Assembly: GCA_013398055.1 (NCBI GenBank)
Contig: VZRS01002403.1
Location: 39,074 to 103,073 of the forward strand
Source: Ifrita kowaldi
Lineage: Eukaryota; Chordata; Aves; Passeriformes; Cinclosomatidae
Length of the DNA: 64,000 bases
Direction of reading: 5' to 3'
Below, piece after piece: positions 60,853-64,000 of this stretch. Under the pieces are notes generated by a model. That model was not told the origin of the DNA. It worked only from the letters and a program-made list of their open reading frames with translations, and did not search any database. A program made the translations under genes and the position numbers. The number at the start of each line of letters is the position of its first letter. The first letter of the stretch is position 1.

Positions 60853-62010
60853 TATTGTCAAGGCAGCATCTACCTCCCAAAATACCGTACAGAATCTGCC
60901 ATCAGACATTATCCCTTAATAATAGCAGTAAGATTGACAGGACTTCTGCTGCCTTAATATAGGCACAGATAAACAGTTAGTGTTTTCTGTACAGAAAAGG
61001 CTGCAGTCAAAATAATAAGCATGATAACTCTATTAATTACTGGTTTAGCTATATATTAGTACCTCTGCTGTTGATCCAGATTTTAGTATTAGAATTCAGT
61101 CTTTCGCAGTCTATAGCACCTTGAAAAAATGATATGTCTCACAGAGGCTCTGGAATGTTTACATTCGATTTCTTGCTCATTTTGCATTTCTAGAATGTTG
61201 CATAGAAGTGATGAGATTCTTCAGCTTTGCAGTTTTGCCTTCAAATATATACAAACTACTTATATGAAGGTAAAGTGCTTTTGAACAAAGATTAATCTCA
61301 CATGGAAGATTTTTTACCCCAGTGAGAAAGCCAGAGTTTAAAGAAATTCCTGTCTCCCAGATCTCCATCTTCAGCCACTTGTCTCCCTTCTAGTAAAACA
61401 GTTACAAACTCTTTGCAGTAAGGATGATCATACTGTTTGTGAGACGCCTTGTGAACAGAAATTGCCTCTTGTTTCTTTGAGTGCACTTTGCATCCTCTAG
61501 ATCTAGACTGTTACAATAATTTCTCTTTTTCCCTTTTTGATTAGGATCTAAGCCAACACCTTCCAGGAGAATAACTGCGTCCTTTTGAAAGAATATATTT
61601 TCCTTATATTAGTTCTGAATTTTTCTCCCACCCTCCTCGGTTTTCAGCCCTTTTGACTAGTACAGGCTCCTGTAGCAATCCTGTAGAAATTAAGATATAG
61701 ATAGGGGGAAAAAGGATACTGGTAAATTTGAGCACATGTCCTTGGAAGGCCTTATGGCAGGTCAGTAATACTAGGAAAAATACCATGATCTAAACCTTAA
61801 TTCCCGTGGATCTAGACAAAAGGAACTTGTATTTGTATCCAAAAGGTAAGCTTTGGCTGCCATAAAAGCACTGTAGTTTCCATAACACTGGGAAAAAAAA
61901 AAGTGTACATGGGGGAAAAGCAACAGTAAAAGAGTAAAATCCTAGGAGGGGGAAAAAAGAAGAAAGGATGTGTTATGTCCTGAGAAGATTAAAGACTAAT
62001 AAGGTCCCAG
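60853..62010. other. Unique non-coding sequence, no gene seen
   Basis: AT-rich; frames at 61177-61368, 61298-61486 and 61604-61786 on the minus strand are unrecognised. Confidence 0.4.
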
Positions 62011-62086
62011 GTCTGTCTCCTCCTAGCAGCCGAAGTGTGCCCGCCAGTATTTCGGCTACTGGTATTGGTCATGGTACCTTGCGAAG
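62011..62086 (+). other. Candidate 63- or 76-bp internal exon
   Basis: AGACTAATAAGGTCCCAG supplies a branch-point-like GACTAAT and an acceptor, though the pyrimidine tract is poor. The following bases read L-S-P-P-S-S-R-S-V-P-A-S-I-S-A-T-G-I-G-H in phase 1. They then reach either a donor CATG|GTACCT (63 bases, phase 1 out) or CGAAG|GTCAAA (76 bases, phase 2 out); neither donor is strong. CpGs are frequent (AGCCGAAG, GCCCGCC, TTTCGGC, TTGCGAAG). If it were spliced to the candidate at 49439-49633 the junction codon would be Gly. Not recognised as a known protein. Confidence 0.2.
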
Positions 62087-62739
62087 GTCAAACAAGAAGT
62101 GGGTCTTGTCAGCTTCCCTGGGCCATGGGGAATTGCAGCAGCACACTGGGGAAATCAGTTGTGGATTCAGGCAGACATGCAGCCATTTCTGTAATCTACA
62201 TCAAATACAGGGATATAATTCAGATATTTGCTAAAGGTAAAGGCAGATTTGTTATCTTAACCCGTGGATCTAAGCTTCACCTATATTACACAGGTTGTCA
62301 GGGATGGATGCAATAGTCTAAGGTATCCTACATTAATTTACCTCCATTTAAAAATAAAACTTTTTTTTTTTCAAAAGCGCTTATGGAATATTTCCAGACA
62401 GAGACAAAAAACAAGGAAACTGTAAACATTTGAATGTGGGCTTTACTATCTCATGGGGTACCAAATCTAACAGTTTTTCCTCAGGCAAAACTTCCATTTA
62501 AGTTGCTGGGAGCTTTGCCTAAGTAATGACTAAATATGGTCTGCAGGATTTGACTCTTAAGTTTATGTTTGTGGCTGGTTCCCATTGAATGGGTTTTGCT
62601 GAGATACATCACTTCACTATCTAGCAATTTAATTCATTTACAGAAAAGTGTAGATTCCACCAAATACACTGTATTCAGGCAGGTTATTTTTTTTCTATAG
62701 CCTTTGTTTGCCCTTAATAGGCAGGCTATCTCTTGCATT
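62087..62739. other. Unique non-coding sequence
   Basis: The + frames ending near 62234 and 62316 overlap and are not recognised. T-run at 62361-62371. Confidence 0.4.
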
Positions 62740-62960
62740 ACTAAACAGATCGGACTCCAGGAGTATTCTCACGGGAGAGTGAAGCGGACTGTTGCAGCCC
62801 CTGATAGCGAAATTCCCAGCCTCTCTCTGACCCCTCCCTTTCTCCCCTAGGTTAAGCAACTGTAAAAAAGCTTAAACCATTTCAGTGAGGCAGATCTGCA
62901 GCAGGGCCACACCGTACCTGATGAATCTGTCAGTCTCCTTGCACAGCTGTTTCCAAAGAC
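62740..62960. promoter_or_regulatory. Candidate conserved non-coding element
   Basis: CpGs retained (CAGATCGGACTCC, TCTCACGGGAGAG, GAAGCGGACTG, GATAGCGAAATTCC) in a compact repeat-free block, followed by a pyrimidine tract ending in CCCCTAG at about 62850. The bases after that tract soon meet stop codons, so an exon is unlikely. Confidence 0.28.
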
Positions 62961-64000
62961 TGTCACTATATTGCTGGGCTTGAACTGCAGTCATGCTGGA
63001 TTGTCTTTGCACACTTTCTGCCTTAAAAAAAAAGCCTACAAAGGTCAGAGCAAGGACACTTCTGCAGCAAGCTGCTCAGCTCAGCCTGGGAAGGTACCTT
63101 ATTACTTCCCTCTTTTTACCTTGTCATTTAAAAGCAGAGTGAACTTTATACGCTATCAGAGAAAATATCTCCAGTGGATATACCTGAAGTAGATACACTG
63201 TCAGGTATCAGGTTGGGAAGGAATCTGCAGCTTGACAAGATCCTTCCTGGAGCTGATGCTTAATCCACTCATATTTATTGCTGGGAACCATCATCTTTCC
63301 AACAGCTGCCCAGCTTTTGCCTTTGGGCAATATGAACCCACTTTCAGGAACTATTTTTATTATTATTTATTATTCCTATAGTGCCATAAGTGTGCGTGAT
63401 GTTTTCCAGACTAATTAAGAAGACAGTTCCCTGCTCCAAGCAATTTGCAATCTCCTTTGAACAATAGTTTACTGCTATTGCCCTCCAAGCCAAGCTCTAG
63501 TTGTATAATTATAGATAGGTGGAGAGATAGAAAATGCACAAACACATATGGAGATAGCACCACAAGAAACGGAGAGAACAAGATAATTGATTTGGTCTGA
63601 CTGATTAATTTCTGAGGAATATACAGGTATAAATCTGGCTGTGAAAAATAAACACTTCCCTAACACGGGAACATTTGGGCCAGCACTGCACATTAAGTAA
63701 ATAAGAGTAAATCCTCTAGTAATCAGTAGGGCACAGACTACACAAATGGAGAATTTGCCCCTTTGATGGAAATGTTCGTGGGAATGCTGCTTTGCTGCAG
63801 GTTAGGGGGTGTGTGTAGGAGTAAGGGGGTGTGAGTGCAGTGGAGGGAGTTTCTGTGGTTTTGGGGCTTCTTTTGGCAAAGGGGGTGGGGTGACTGAAGT
63901 CCTTAGGTAACCAAAGGTGGATGGATAATTTTCCGCAAAACAAGTTTCCAGTTTGAAAACAAAAACACACCAAGAGCATTCTGCTCCCTCCCCCCGCCCC
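62961..64000. other. Unique non-coding sequence to window end
   Basis: No gene supported. A short TTATTATTTATTATT run lies at 63357-63373. The last stretch (63800-63895) is G-rich on + with GGGGTGTGTG-type words. Frames at 63475-63693 and 63716-63979 on the minus strand are unrecognised. Confidence 0.4.

Noticed and set aside
62830..62900. Pyrimidine tract ending in CCCCTAG as an exon acceptor
   Set aside because: The following bases soon meet stops and no donor pairs with it.
1..64000. CRISPR arrays, bacterial operons, phage or plasmid features
   Set aside because: No regularly spaced repeats, no dense gene layout and no bacterial-type genes; repeat content is vertebrate.
1..64000. tRNA, rRNA, snRNA or well-known microRNA genes
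   Set aside because: I searched by eye for A/B box patterns and common microRNA seeds such as let-7 and miR-30 and saw no convincing hairpin or cloverleaf.

Overview
This window looks like nuclear DNA from a bird, probably a neoavian. It is AT-rich and CpG-poor by eye, with few repeats. It has no L1 or Alu-like elements. It does have several truncated CR1 LINE 3' ends, a 586-bp solo LTR of a type I recognise from neoavian genomes, and older CR1 remnants of the kind shared by birds, turtles and crocodilians. These identifications rest on recall of family sequences; no search was run.

I find no protein-coding gene that I can name. Every open frame starting with ATG is short (149 codons at most), often overlaps other open frames, and resembles no protein I know. 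The window is therefore most likely a gene desert or the inside of one or more very large introns. A few short segments look like internal exons, with an acceptor, an open frame and a donor. They lie at about 1.2, 18.4, 21.8, 27.7, 28.6, 33.7, 49.4 and 62.0 kb on the + strand. Most can be read with splice phase 1, but in several the acceptor, donor or frame was one of more than one choice. They are listed as low-confidence candidates.

Layout: 0-5.3 kb, unique sequence with a minus-strand solo LTR (2330-2915) and a shorter probable LTR (about 5002-5272). 6.46-7.2 kb, a minus-strand CR1 3' end. 7.2-15 kb, unique sequence with a TTCC microsatellite and two segments that look like conserved non-coding elements (12.5 and 14.1 kb). 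15.3-17.2 kb, two plus-strand CR1 tails. 19-36 kb, unique sequence with enhancer-like blocks, ancient CR1 remnants (25.1 and 30.2-31.1 kb), a 35-bp LTR scrap (26.6 kb), a 22-bp palindrome and a TTTTA microsatellite. 36-64 kb, mostly unique sequence with the densest run of GC-richer, homeodomain-site-rich segments (36.5, 41.8, 42.5, 47.6, 49.0, 51.2, 52.5, 54.5 and 58.3 kb), a notable hairpin at 39.67 kb and an ancient CR1 remnant near 53 kb.

If the conserved-looking blocks are real, the simplest reading is a regulatory landscape around a developmental gene outside the window. This is inference from base composition and motif content, and a cross-species alignment would decide it. I found no clearly new biological system.
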